NCBI RefSeq assembly: GCF_001316245.1 | Contig: NZ_BBDM01000015.1 | Coordinates: 1-64,000, forward strand | Length of the DNA stretch: 64,000 nucleotides | DNA from: Vulcanisaeta sp. JCM 14467 | Lineage (GTDB): Archaea > Thermoproteota > Thermoprotei > Thermoproteales > Thermocladiaceae | Direction: 5' to 3' | Part shown: positions 38,862 through 49,132 of the stretch, in pieces | How positions within the stretch are numbered: the stretch's first letter is position 1 | Layout: each line of letters begins with the position of its first letter | The notes under the pieces: generated by a model | Told to the model about the DNA's origin: nothing | The model's database searches: none | The model's input: the letters and a program-made list of their open reading frames with translations, nothing else | Made by a program: the position numbers and the translations under genes

Positions 38862-39272
38862 TCAGCGTATGAGTATGCCTATTACAGCGATTATGAACAT
38901 GAGCTCCACTGCCTCATAATAACCATAACGCCTAATATTACTGCGATTACGTGATAAATAACTCAACGCACCACTCATGTATAGGTATGCCCCACCAACG
39001 TGAATCGCCAGGAACAATGCGGTCGCGCCAATTAACACCGCGCTGTAGTGGTTAAGTAGGGTGTAGGTTAGGAGTAGTATGTAGTAAGCGCTCTCGTAAA
39101 TGGCTATTGGTAGACCAATGGGCCTTGGCACGGTTAGGTACCTTAGGCTAATGAACGCCACCGCTGCGTGTATGGCGACCATGGGTATTGAGAGAATAAG
39201 CACTAGGTCCGTGAACGACACATGTACTACGAATACTGCGGTAATAAATTTCTTATTTACGTGATTACACAC
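38862..39272 (-). CDS. Small integral membrane protein, 136 aa
   Basis: Four hydrophobic segments (for example L-V-L-I-L-S-I-P-M-V-A-I-H-A-A near residue 23 and L-M-F-I-I-A-V-I-G-I-L-I at the end) with a polar R-N-R-S-N-I-R-R loop before the last. No family recognised. The start is uncertain; an M at residue 31 is an alternative. Confidence 0.55.
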   Translation of the reverse strand: MCNHVNKKFITAVFVVHVSFTDLVLILSIPMVAIHAAVAFISLRYLTVPRPIGLPIAIYESAYYILLLTYTLLNHYSAVLIGATALFLAIHVGGAYLYMSGALSYLSRNRSNIRRYGYYEAVELMFIIAVIGILIR

Positions 39273-39367
39273 GGCATTACTACCGTGACTAGTACCAAGA
39301 ACTTGTTAAGGAATAAGTGGAAGATTAAATTCGTGATTTAATAAATGATGGTAATAAGGTATGATTC

Positions 39368-39610
39368 TTATTTGACAGTTAACTTCCTAGCCTCCCTCTC
39401 GGTCTCCCTAAGCATTACAATGTCTCCAACCCTGACTGGGCCCTTAATGTTCCTCGTTATTACCCTGCCCTTATCCCTGCCCTCGAGTATCCTAACCCTA
39501 ACAATACTAACCTCGCCAGCGATACCAGTCCTACCAAGTATCTGAACTACCAATGCCGCTACCGCATCCTCATACGGACTAAACCTCTCAACCTTAGCCT
39601 CCTCACTCAC
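39368..39610 (-). CDS. rps28e: Ribosomal protein S28e (eS28)
   Basis: An OB-fold small-subunit protein of 80 residues: [28 protein letters not shown] and the near C-terminal L-R-E-T-E-R-E-A-R. It starts 4 bp inside the end of L7Ae (ATGA-type overlap), so the two are co-translated. Confidence 0.97.
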   Translation of the reverse strand: MSEEAKVERFSPYEDAVAALVVQILGRTGIAGEVSIVRVRILEGRDKGRVITRNIKGPVRVGDIVMLRETEREARKLTVK

Positions 39611-40128
39611 TTGGATTCACCCTTCCTGGCAGCTCTCTTGGCAGGCGCCTTCTCAGCCGGCGGCGCGGCTTGCGGCTGCGGTAACTGTATTGGGTTGAGA
39701 CCGGCCTTAACCCTAACATCATTTATCTGCCTAACGAGGTTCTCTAATTCAGCAGCTGCCTGGCCTGGATCGACTATCACGGCTGAGGCGGCTGACGTGT
39801 TCTGTAACCCAGCAGCCTTGCCGAGTCTTTCCTTGCTCGGTACGTAGACGTAGGGCACGCCCTTCTCCTCGCATAGTATTGGTAAGTGGGCTACGATCTC
39901 AGGTGGGTCTACGTCCTCAGCTATGAGGACGAGCTTGGCTAGTCCCCTCTCAACGGCCTTGGTAACTTCGTTAGTTCCCTTCCTAATCTTACCAGTCTCC
40001 CTGGCGGCTGATAATACCTCATAGGCCTTCTCAGCTATTTCCTGCGGCACTGCGAATCTAACGTAGAATGGCTTCCCCTGCGGTGGGTTTGCGTAAAACG
40101 TCTTTGGGTCTATGCTCACAGTTGCCAT
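39607..40128 (-). CDS. rpl7ae: Ribosomal protein L7Ae (eL8), kink-turn binder
   Basis: It binds kink-turns in 23S rRNA and in C/D and H/ACA guide RNPs. Landmarks: [15 protein letters not shown] near residue 48, [10 protein letters not shown] near 66, C-E-E-K-G-V-P-Y near 87. The last 25 residues are an Ala/Pro/Lys-rich tail not in most relatives. The ATG follows TATA-like CTTATAAATG by about 30 nt; S28e overlaps the end. Confidence 0.97.
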   Translation of the reverse strand: MATVSIDPKTFYANPPQGKPFYVRFAVPQEIAEKAYEVLSAARETGKIRKGTNEVTKAVERGLAKLVLIAEDVDPPEIVAHLPILCEEKGVPYVYVPSKERLGKAAGLQNTSAASAVIVDPGQAAAELENLVRQINDVRVKAGLNPIQLPQPQAAPPAEKAPAKRAARKGESK

Positions 40129-40187
40129 ACTCGACTAAACCGTGAAGCTGGCATTTATAAGTATTTTTTCAATACGAAAATGGAGGA

Positions 40188-40795
40188 TTACTTTGAGGCT
40201 ATGTGTAGCGTGCTCCTCGTAGCCTTGAGACCGGGCTCACCGTGCTGAACTATCTTGGCTGTTATTGCGAATTCGCCTAGGTAGTGACCGATGTGCCATG
40301 GGCTTATAGTGACTGGTAGGTACGTGATGCCGTTGTAGACGGCTATTGTTAAGCCAACCATCTCGGGTAGTATTATCATGTCCCTGGCGTGGGTCTTTAA
40401 CGTCACCTTCTTGCCCTCGGCCATGAGCTTCTTCGCCTTCCTAACCTTCTCAAGGAACTTCCTATGCTCCGGCTTTAAACCCCTCATTAACGACCTCCTC
40501 TGCCTAGCCGGTAACAACTTAATGAACTCCTCCATGGACATTTTAGAAATCTCCTCGAAGGTGAATCCCCTGTACCTAAATCCCTTCCACTCCTCCTGCG
40601 GAATTACAGCAGCCGTTAACCAGCCCTTCCTACCAGCCTCCGCACCCTCCTCTTCCTCCTTAGTAGCCGCGGCCGGCGCAGCGCCGGCTTCTCAGCAGCC
40701 TTCTCCGCCGCCTTCTCAGCTGCCTTACCTGCCGCCTTTGCACCAGCCTTCTCCTCAGCCTTTCCCGCCGCCTTAGTCTCAGGCTTCTTCGACAT
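40188..40795 (-). CDS. rps19: Ribosomal protein S19 (uS19) with a Lys/Ala-rich N-terminal extension (one frameshift)
   Basis: The conserved part reads [31 protein letters not shown] and I-G-H-Y-L-G-E-F. Upstream, in the same strand, an ATG at 40795 opens [12 protein letters not shown] and a run of Lys, Ala and Glu. One base missing near 40680 (a GC-rich CCGGCG) separates the extension from the conserved part; with it the protein is about 202 residues, against about 135-150 for most archaeal S19. Starting at the internal ATG 40541 would lose the conserved E-E-W-K-G segment, so the longer form is preferred. Confidence 0.88.
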
Positions 40796-40929
40796 TCAAA
40801 ACCGCAGTAGCTGCCTTGTTTATAACTTTTACTCGTTATGTAGATGGGGCGTTGTACCTCGTTTTACCTACATAAAGCGTTGCATAAATGAATTAATTTT
40901 AAAAAAGTACTTAATATGCAATAATTAAT

Positions 40930-42931
40930 ATGGCGGAGAAGGTAAGGATACTTTGGCAGCCCAGTCAAGACATGATTAGGAATTCTAACATAATGAGGTT
41001 CGTTAATTGGCTTGATGAGGTTTACGGCCTAAACTTCGAGGTTTCCATCGATGATCCCCTAAGGAATGTGGGTAATTATGACAGGCTTTGGAGGTGGAGT
41101 GTTAATGATCTCGAGAGTTTCTGGGTCAGTATTTGGCACTACTTCAACGTTACTTCCCACTCGCTATACACGAAGGTTCTTGAGCCAAAGACAATGCCAG
41201 GGGCCCGCTGGTTCATTGGTTCTAGGCTTAACTATGCAGAGCACGTGTTTAGGGCTGCCCGCTGGGGCGAGGAGGCGGTGACTACGTTAGGGAGGACGGA
41301 CTTAGGAGGAGCCTAACCTGGGATCAATTGTATAGGGAGACCGCGGCGTTGGCTGATTGGCTTAGGAGTGTCGGCGTTGGTAAGGGCGATAGGGTTGCGG
41401 CATACGTTAGTCAAGTCCCCGAGGCCGTGGTTGCCTTATTAGCCATTGCGAGCATTGGGGCTATTTGGGTTGGTGTCGGTGCCGAGCTGGCTCCCAAGGC
41501 TGCCATAGATAGGTTTAATCTGCTTCAACCTAAGGCGTTGATAGCGGTTGATGGCTATCCATACAGGGGCAAGGTCTTTGATAAGTATGGCGATATCAAG
41601 CAGATCGTGGATTCGGTACCGAGTATTGAGAGGGTTGTCGTAATACCAAACATGAGGGATTCGGTGGAGCTAAGCTTGGCAAGCCCGTGCATGACTGGAG
41701 GGAGGTCACTGGCAGGAGGGGTGTTGGGCTTTCATACGAGCCTATGGAATTCAACGAACCGCTCTGGGTATTATTCACGTCCGGGACTACGGGTATACCC
41801 AAGCCCGTGGTTCACAGCCACGGTGGCGTACTACTCGAGGCTTACAAGGTTGGTCTCCACATGGATTATAAACCGAGCGATAAATTCACCTGGTACACAA
41901 CGCCGTCATGGATGATGTGGAACTTCACAGTCGATGCCCTACTCTTCGGCACAACAATACTATTCTATGACGGCGACCCAACGGCCAGGAATTTCGAGCC
42001 GTATTGGGAGATCACGGAGAAGGAGGGATTGACAATACTCGGGCTCAGCGCGCCCTACATCCACGCAGCCATGAAGTCGACCATAGAGCCAGGCAGGCAA
42101 TTCAACCTAAAAAACGCTCAGGGAGATTGGCTCAACGGCGGCGCCGCTATCGCCTCAGGGCTTTGAGTGGGTTTATGAGAAGGTTAAGGAGGACGTGTGG
42201 TTGGCGCCGATCAGTGGCGGCACTGACGTGGTCTCGGCATTCGTCGGTGGCTGCCCAATACTCCCTGTTTGGAGGGTGAGATGCAGTGTAGGTGGTTGGG
42301 GGCTGCCGTGAATGTGTATAATGAGGAGGGTAAGCCTGTGGTCAATGAGGTCGGTGAGTTGGTGCTGGAGAAGCCAATGCCCTCAATGCCCATTTACTTC
42401 TGGAACGACCCTGACTACAACTGGTACAGGGAGTCCTACTTCAACATGTTCCCAGGTGTTTGGAGGCACGGTGATTGGGCTTTGATAACGGATAGGGGCA
42501 CGGTAATAATAAGCGGGCGCTCGGACTCGACAATAAAGAGGAAGGGGATTAGGATCGGGACCCTCGACATCTACAAGGTCGTTGAGTCCCTACCGGAGGT
42601 CGTGGGTAGCCTAGCCGTTGAGGTCAAGAACAAGTTAATACTATTCGTGGCCCTAAAACCAGGCCTACAACTAACCGATGAAATGAAGAGGAAGATAAAT
42701 GATGCATTGAGGAGTCAGTTGGGGCCGTATTACATCGCCGACTACATAATACAGGTGCCCGACATACCAATGACTAGGAATTACAAGAAGCTCGAGGTAC
42801 CAATAAAGAAGGTCCTAATGGGCTGGCCCATTGATAAGGCCGTTAACATAAACGCGGTCCTAAACCCAGAGGCCTTCTACGCAGTGATCGAGGCCCTGAA
42901 GCCCTACATGGACGAAATAATGAGGGAGTAA
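40930..42931 (+). CDS. Acetoacetyl-CoA synthetase-like acyl-CoA ligase (four indels)
   Basis: An AMP-forming acid:CoA ligase of the ANL superfamily, about 667 residues. The N-terminal W-F-I-G-S-R-L-N-Y-A-E-H is typical of acetoacetyl-CoA synthetases; the ATP-binding P-loop is L-F-T-S-G-T-T-G-I-P-K-P; the A5/A8 part has H-G-D-W-A-L-I-T-D-R-G and G-R-S-D-S-T-I-K-R-K-G; the catalytic Lys is in R-N-Y-K-K-L-E-V-P. Frames are joined at 41303 (A), 41673 (T), 42109-42114 (one A too many) and 42272 (G). The mixture of homopolymer errors in one gene points to sequencing error rather than decay. Real substrate (acetoacetate or another short acid) is not proven. Confidence 0.85.
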
Positions 42932-42985
42932 GCGCACTTAATTAATTATTAGGTATTTATCTAATAAAAACGACTAAACAATCAA

Positions 42986-43486
42986 ATGGACCCAAGACTA
43001 AGGAAGGTTTACTCCAAGTGCATTACTGAGATCGCACGTGGTACACTCCCTGACCTCGTGAATGACCTTTACGACTACCTAATGATTGACCTGGCGAGTA
43101 TCACGTATGGTCTCAAGGACCCTAGGGCTTTCCTCGTGAATGTTAGGCTCGCAATTGACTACGGCTACTTGAAGCCAAGTGTTGTCTTCGTGGTTGATTA
43201 CTCGAAACCGGAGCATAGGGCGGTTGCCGAGTCCAGGGTCAAGTGGCTCAGGGATTTGAGCTTGGACTTCATCTTCGCCAAGGACGAGCCAGCTGAAATC
43301 AAAGCCGCAAAGGAATGCCTCAACAAGCCAAGGTGCATCGTACTCAGCCGAGACTACGACCCACTAATAATAATGAGCGAAATGATACAACCAATAAAAA
43401 TAACCGAGAGGGCTTGGATAAATAGGAGAATAACCATAAACAGGGAATGCGTAAACAAGTACTTAAACGAGGATAAAACAACATAA
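42986..43486 (+). CDS. Hypothetical protein, 166 aa, with a truncated paralogue at 2.9 kb
   Basis: No family recognised. The N-terminal 65 residues look helical; the middle has an alternating beta/alpha pattern (P-S-V-V-F-V-V-D-Y, L-D-F-I-F-A-K-D-E, C-I-V-L-S-R-D-Y-D-P) as in a Rossmann-like or PIN/nuclease-like fold, but no complete active site is visible. The first 60 residues recur at 2893-3078. A TATA-like TCTAATAAAAAC lies 25 nt before the ATG. Confidence 0.6.
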   Translation: MDPRLRKVYSKCITEIARGTLPDLVNDLYDYLMIDLASITYGLKDPRAFLVNVRLAIDYGYLKPSVVFVVDYSKPEHRAVAESRVKWLRDLSLDFIFAKDEPAEIKAAKECLNKPRCIVLSRDYDPLIIMSEMIQPIKITERAWINRRITINRECVNKYLNEDKTT

Positions 43487-43716
43487 TTCGCTTACCGCAT
43501 TACTTCCTAGGCCCTACAGTCATAGCCTACCTAATCTTAATGATAATCCTAGCCCTGTAATCATAACGCTAGCTCTCTCATCAGTGATGTGCACAAAGGT
43601 ACACAAATCATTATAAAAATGCTAGATAATACCTAGTTTACATCAAAATAATTAGTGATAATATTTGTAATATTTATTAGGATTATCTCAATATAAATAT
43701 TGACTTATGACTTACT

Positions 43717-43763
43717 AAATCTGTTTCCTTTAGGAAACAGATTTATAAGTAATATGTTTCCTT
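43717..43763 (+). promoter_or_regulatory. Perfect 12-bp-arm palindrome over the ATPase promoter
   Basis: Arms AAATCTGTTTCC (43717-43728) and GGAAACAGATTT (43733-43744) flank TTTA. The right arm runs into the TATA box (ATTTATAAG, 43741-43749), and a half-site TGTTTCCTT follows at 43755-43763, before the ATG at 43777. A dimeric repressor bound here would block TBP/TFB, so this is a likely operator. Confidence 0.75.
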
Positions 43764-43776
43764 AAGTAATTAATGC

Positions 43777-45044
43777 ATGAGTGCAGAGGGCGTGCTTAGG
43801 GAGGTCGTTGAGGAGTGGTTCACCTTTGAGTTACCCAGGGTTATTCCGAGGGATATCCCGTACTCGCTCATCGAGGGTTCGGCCCTGGCACTGGTTGGTC
43901 CGCGTAGGGCTGGTAAGACGTATTTCATGTATTGGATTGTCCAGGACCTAATGAGCAGGGGTTGGCCCAGAGAGGCTATTGTTTACATGAACCTTGAGGA
44001 CGTTAGGTTGAGCGTCCTTAGACCCACGGACTTTGGAGCCTTCCTTAAGGTGATTAGTGAGGAGTCCCGTGAGTACAATGGCAGGGTCCTACTCATGCTT
44101 GATGAGGTCCAGAACCTGCCCGAGTGGGGTCGTTGGGTCAGGACACTACTCGATAGGGGTAGATACTACATAATCGTTAGCGGCTCATCATCGAGAGTTA
44201 GGGCTGGTGAGGTGGCTACGGAGTTGAGGGGTAGGTACGTGGATAGGCTCGTCCTGCCCTTCTCATTCAGGGAGTTCCTCAGGGCGAGGGGCTTTGGGCT
44301 TGACTTCCTAAACGTACCCGAGAGACGTGGTAGGCTGCTAGGTCACTTAAGGGATTATGTGCTAAATGGCGCCCTGCCTGAGATCGTGCTAAGCCAGAGT
44401 TGGCCAGTGACCTGGTTAGGACGTATAGGGAGACCATTGTTTATAGGGACGTGGTTGATAGGTACAGGATTAGAGACGTGACATTCTTCGAAACATTCCT
44501 CGAACTAGTCGAGAATAGCTTCGGCGGTTACGTGTCAATAACGAAGCTAAACAATTACTTCAGGAGCCTCGGCATCAACAAGAGTAAGAGGACACTGAGC
44601 AATTACCTAAGGTACCTCGAGGAGGCATACTACGTGATCCTAGTCCGTAAGTTTGGGTTCACCACCAGGGAAGTCCTCCAGCAGCCCAGGAAGGTCTACC
44701 CAATAGACACGGCATACTTCAGGAGGAAGGCCATAGGCCCAATGATGGAGAGCGCCGTCGCCGTGGAGTTGATGAGGAGGGGCCTCAACTACGGATACTT
44801 GAGGATTAATGATTACGAGGTCGACTTCGTGATTAACAGGGAGCCCAGAGAGTACGTGCAGGTAACCTACGCATCGGCAATGGACGAGATAGACAGGAGG
44901 GAGTTCAGGGCATTGGCCAGGGTGAGTGAGGCCCTGGGCCGCGGGATAGCCAGGGTAATAACCTGGGACCTGGAGGGCGAGACAACGATAAACGGCGTCA
45001 AGATAACAATGACACCACTATGGAAGTGGCTACTCGAGGGCTAA
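43777..45044 (+). CDS. AAA-type ATPase with DUF4143-like C-terminal domain (one frameshift)
   Basis: An ATPase of the archaeal/bacterial AAA_14-DUF4143 family, about 423 residues, of unknown cellular target. Walker A is V-G-P-R-R-A-G-K-T-Y near residue 38, Walker B L-L-M-L-D-E-V-Q-N near 108, sensor-like I-V-S-G-S-S-S near 132; the second half has a winged-helix-like part (S-K-R-T-L-S-N-Y-L-R-Y-L-E-E-A-Y) and a nuclease-like end with Y-E-V-D-F-V-I-N and V-Q-V-T-Y. The frame breaks near 44398; one base gives L-S-Q-S-L-A-S-D-L-V-R-T-Y. It sits behind a strong palindromic operator; such genes are often in accessory or toxin-like loci. Confidence 0.82.
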
Positions 45045-45079
45045 CACTTAAAGGGCATCATGAACCTAAAACAAGGACA

Positions 45080-45566
45080 ATGCTATCCTGTGAGCCAGCG
45101 AATAATGAGTTGACGAAGCTAATGAAGGATATTGAGGGACTAAGCCCTACTGGGAATTGATTGGGATTAAGGTCGAAACCGTGGGTAGGGACTGCGCAGT
45201 CGGAGTAATAAACATCGAGGATAAGCACCTACAAATACTGGGCACGGTACACGGTGGAGTCCACGCAGCCCTGGCTGACGCAATGGCTTGGGTGGCTATA
45301 CTGAGCCATTACTACCCACAGTACGTCACGGCAGTAACCACGGACCTAACCATTAAGTACCTAAAACCAATAAACCAAGGAGTACTAAGGCAATAGCCAT
45401 GATAACATACATAAAGGAACCCACCGCGTTAATAGAAGTAGAATTGAGAAACGAAAACAACGAACTAGTGGCAATATCAACGACTACTTACTGGGTCACG
45501 CCCACGAACAAAACAATACGTGAAATAATAAACGAGAAGAGTGGGGGTATCGTAGGAAAATCTTGA
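45080..45566 (+). CDS. Hotdog-fold thioesterase, PaaI type (two frameshifts)
   Basis: An acyl-CoA thioesterase of about 162 residues. The catalytic region T-V-H-G-G-V-H-A-A-L-A-D-A-M-A-W lies near 55-70 and Y-L-K-P-I near 94. Frames are joined at CCC 45145-45147 (gives L-S-P-Y-W-E-L-I-G) and AA 45387-45388 (gives G-V-L-K-A-I-A-M-I), each one base short. The ATG at 45080 is about 30 nt after ACTTAAAGG. It follows the ATPase but has its own promoter. Confidence 0.82.
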
Positions 45567-45588
45567 AGGTTATTTTCCTGGGTTGGGC

Positions 45589-45614
45589 CGTGGCAAAATT
45601 TTGCCATGTGTCGA
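45589..45614 (+). repeat. Left copy of a 26-bp inverted repeat with a 16-bp palindrome
   Basis: This copy is the exact reverse complement of 48963-48988. Its core TGGCAAAATTTTGCCA (45591-45606) is itself a perfect palindrome. Weaker similarity continues outward (GTTATTTTC-TGGG) and inward (a T/G-rich GGTTTTGTTGGTTT stretch). The two copies enclose the alpha-mannosidase and Sm-like genes. Confidence 0.9.
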
Positions 45615-45706
45615 CTTATGGGATTGTCTTTGGTTGTTTTTCGTGGTTTTGGGGTTTTGTTGGTTTGGGCGTTTGTTTTTAATGCGTGTTTCCTGTTCCT
45701 TGGGTT

Positions 45707-48637
45707 GTGTTTGTGGGTATTAGTTTGAGGGATGTTGGTGGTGTTAGGACTAAGTTGTTTTATTTGGAGGCTGCGTCTATAATGGGTTTTGATGCCGTTA
45801 ATCTTGAGGCCTGTGGTGGTGCGTTGTGTGGGTCCGTGGTGGTTAGGGATTTTGGTGAGCCCTGGTTCTTTGTTGATGTTGTTGGTGAGGGTACCCTGAG
45901 GGTTGATGATCTTCAGTTCGCAGTTTTTTAACTATGGTGATGAGGGTGAGAGTAGGTGGGTTAGGGCATCGCCTGGTAGGCACTCGTTGTCCCTGGTGTT
46001 GTCGCCGGTTAGGATGTTTGGTGAGCGTAGGGTCAGCTTCAACGGGGTGTACGTGGTCTATAGGGAGCCATCTCTATTCAACTTCGTATTGAGGGCAAGG
46101 CTACTGCTTGATGTTGCTGAGGCTTTTGAGGACCTGAGGCTTGACTACCTGAAGGTGCTTAATGATGCACTCGACGTTGTTCCCCTGGACTCGGTGGCCA
46201 ATTGGCAGTTGGAGTTCGCGGTTAGGGCGCACATCGTTGATCCGCCCAGCTTCGTTAGGGCGTTATTCAATTACTACGACGTGAAGGAGCTCACGCACCT
46301 CAGACCGCCTGACTTCGACGAGCTTGACAGGGCGGCGAGGGAGGGCCTTAGGGTCCTTGAGGAGGGTGTTGAGGAGTTGAGGGGTAGGAGGGGTCGTAGA
46401 GGCGTCGTATACGTGGCTGGTCACGCGCATATTGACCTTGGTTGGTTGTGGAGTAGGGATGTGACCAGGGAGAAGGTTAGGAGGACGGTAATCAACGTAC
46501 TGTCACTACTCCAGTCCTACCCAGAGCTCACCTTCCTAATATCCAACGTGGCCTACCTAAGGTGGCTCAGTGAGGACAGGGACCTGTGGCTTAGGGTTAA
46601 GGAGGCCGTTAAAGCAGGAAAAATAGTGCCAGTGGGCGGTATGTGGGTTGAAAGCGACACAAACCTACCAGGCGGTGAGTCCCTGGCTAGGCAATTCCTC
46701 TATGGCCAGAGGTTCCTGCTGAGGGAGTTTGGTGAGATAACGGAGATTGGCTGGCTACCGGACACCTTCGGTTCCCAGCATCACTACCGCAGATACTCAG
46801 GAAGGCGGGTATCAAGGTGTTCTTCGAGCATAAGATGTATTGGAACACGATCAATAGGTTCCCGTACTCCGTCTTCCTGTGGGAGGGAATTGACGGGTCC
46901 GTGATACCCACAATAAACTACGCAACCTACGGCGCGGACTTAACGCCTAGGCAGATAGCCAGGGCCTGGTCGGACCACACGAGCCCCGAGATACCCGCCT
47001 TCCTACCCTTCGGTAAGGGTGACGGTGGTGGTGGGCCCACGTGGCTAATGCTCGAGAGGTACAGGGTGTATAAGGACCTGCCTGGCATGCCGAGACTAAT
47101 AATGGGCAACCTGAGGGATTTGATAAACGAGGTTGTGAAGGACGACTCACTACCCAGGTGGAGGGGTGAGCTTTACCTCGAGATTCATAGGGGCGTGTAC
47201 ACGAATGGCATCAGGCTTAAGCAGTTGGTTAGGGCACTCGAGAACAGGCTCAGGGAGTTGGAGGCCTTCAGCGTGGTTACCGGCGCTAGGAGGAATTATG
47301 AGGAGCTTTGGCACCCACTACTCGAGGCTGAGTACCACGACCCAATGGGCGCCACTTCAACCAAGGCCGTCTATGAGGAGGTTGTTAATGAGCTTGAGGA
47401 GGACTTGAAAAGGGTTAATGAGGAGTTCATGGCGGTCCTCAGGAAGGCCCTGGGCACGGGCCCGTTGATTACCGTGGTTAACCCACTGCCGTGGCCGAGG
47501 AGGGAGTTGGTCATGGTTAAGGGGGAGCTGAAGGGAGTACCAACCCAGAAGGTTGATGGTGGCTACCTAGCCCTTGTTGAGATCCCTGCCCTGGGCTGGA
47601 GGTCCTTCGAGACTGGGCAGTGTTGCCTCGGGTGATGTGGTTGTGGGTGATAATTATATTGAGAATTCCCTGGTCAGGGTTGTTTTTGATGGCTCATTGA
47701 GGATATACGATAAGGAGGCCAATAGGTGGGCTGTGGAGGATGGCTACCTAATGGCTTGTGAGGACATGCCCAGTAAGTGGGATGGTTGGGACATAGAGGC
47801 TTACTACAGGAGGGTTTGCAGGAGGTTGGAGCCGATGGGCTTTAGCATTGTTGAGAGGGGGCCGTTGAGGGGTTGCATCGAGGTTAATTACGGGTTTAGG
47901 GAGTCGAGCATTAGGCAGAGGATTTGCGTGGGCGCCTTCAGTAGGCGTGTTGATGTGGAGAGTGAGGTTGATTGGAAGGAGAGGTTGACGCTCCTCAAGG
48001 CCGTTTATAAACTCGGTGTGTTCGGGCATAACGCATCCTTCGAGATACCCTACGGCGTGATTAATAGGCCCACGAGACCTAGCAATACCTGGGAGGTGGC
48101 TAAGTTCGAGGTCCCAGCCTGCGTTGGGTAGATGTTTGGGACCCGGACTATGGGGTGGCGATAATTAACGACGGTAGGCAGGGTTACTCGGTTGAGGAGA
48201 ATACGGTCTCAATAACCCTACTCAGGTCGCCAATATACCCAAACCCATTCCTGGACTACGGCCGCAACAAGTTCACCTACGCCATATACCCACACACCGG
48301 CGACTGGAGAAACGCCCAAGTACCCAGGAGAGCCTACGAATTCAACCAGCCACTAATCATCGTTGAGGGAACCAGCGGCGGTGAGGAGTCATTCCTAGAA
48401 ATCACAAACCCAGCGATAATGCTCGAAGCCCTAAAGTGGGGCGAGGACTCGGGCATAGTGCTGAGACTCTACGAGACCTATGGAGTAAGTGCATGCACGG
48501 AGGTCAGGACCTCCATGGGCGGTGAGGCGATTGAGACGGACATACTAGAGCTCAATAACTACGGTAGTGTGGACCTTAGGAACCTCTGTCTCAAGCCCTA
48601 CGAGATAAAGACAATACTCATCAGGTCACGTGGTTGA
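45707..48637 (+). CDS. GH38 alpha-mannosidase (four indels)
   Basis: A retaining alpha-mannosidase of about 980 residues, probably acting on mannose-containing glycans or glycosides. Catalytic-domain marks: V-A-G-H-A-H-I-D-L-G-W-L-W-S (zinc His/Asp), G-W-L-P-D-T-F-G (nucleophile Asp), and E-I-H-R-G-V-Y-T; the C-terminal domains are beta-rich. Frames are joined near 45925-45930 (a T-run one too long: A-V-F-N-Y-G-D), near 46775 (gives P-A-S-L-P-Q-I-L-R-K-A-G), near 47617 (gives G-S-V-A-S-G-D) and at CC 48118 (gives P-A-L-R-W-V-D-V-W-D). TATA-like GTTTTTAATG supports the GTG at 45707; GTG 45686 is in frame. No signal peptide. Enclosed by the inverted repeat. Confidence 0.88.
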
Positions 48638-48859
48638 CGGGCTAATGAAAAGCACGGTGTCACCCCTAATAATCATCAACCCACCCTTAACGCTACCCTT
48701 GGGATTAATCTCCTCAGTGTTCGTGAGGAGCAGGTTCAAGTGCTGGTCATAACCAACAAGCACACCCCTAATCTCAGCACCATTCCTAAGCTTCACGAGA
48801 ATAACCTTATTCAAATTCCTCTGCAGCTCCTCATTAACAATCTCCATACAGCGAGGCAT
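48626..48859 (-). CDS. Sm-like archaeal protein (LSm)
   Basis: A 77-residue RNA-binding protein that forms a ring. Sm1 motif: V-K-L-R-N-G-A-E-I-R-G-V-L-V-G-Y-D; Sm2 motif: L-M-I-I-R-G-D-T-V. TATA-like TTTAAAAG about 25 nt upstream of ATG 48859 supports that start (an internal ATG at 48847 is possible). It converges on the alpha-mannosidase with a 12-bp overlap and lies inside the inverted-repeat block. Confidence 0.92.
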   Translation of the reverse strand: MPRCMEIVNEELQRNLNKVILVKLRNGAEIRGVLVGYDQHLNLLLTNTEEINPKGSVKGGLMIIRGDTVLFISPSTT

Positions 48860-48962
48860 CGGGACTAACCCTCAAAACAATCTTTTAAAGATTAATCTCC
48901 ACAAAAACCAACAAAACCACCAAAACAAACAAAAACAAGACCACAAAACAAAATCCAACTAA

Positions 48963-48988
48963 TCGACACATGGCAAAATTTTGCCACG
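48963..48988 (-). repeat. Right copy of the 26-bp inverted repeat
   Basis: Exact reverse complement of 45589-45614, with palindrome TGGCAAAATTTTGCCA at 48971-48986. It lies about 100 nt upstream of the Sm-like start and about 145 nt upstream of the 49133 gene, so it could act on both as an operator. Confidence 0.9.
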
Positions 48989-49074
48989 TACCGATACTGG
49001 AAAACCACTTTCAAAACCTTCCCACGAAAATAACCCACGAATCTGAGGCAGTGACCACGAACTATAATTACTCA

Positions 49075-49090
49075 CTTCCCTTTCGGGAAG
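49075..49090 (+). promoter_or_regulatory. Palindrome upstream of the possible toxin-antitoxin pair
   Basis: Arms CTTCCC and GGGAAG around TTTC, followed by a TATA-like GGTTAAAAAC (49095-49104) before the ATG at 49133. Shape and centre (T-T-T-N) resemble the larger palindrome in front of the ATPase gene. A likely autoregulatory operator. Confidence 0.5.
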
Positions 49091-49132
49091 ACAGGGTTAA
49101 AAACCACCATGATAATGTTTATTTGAGAAGTT

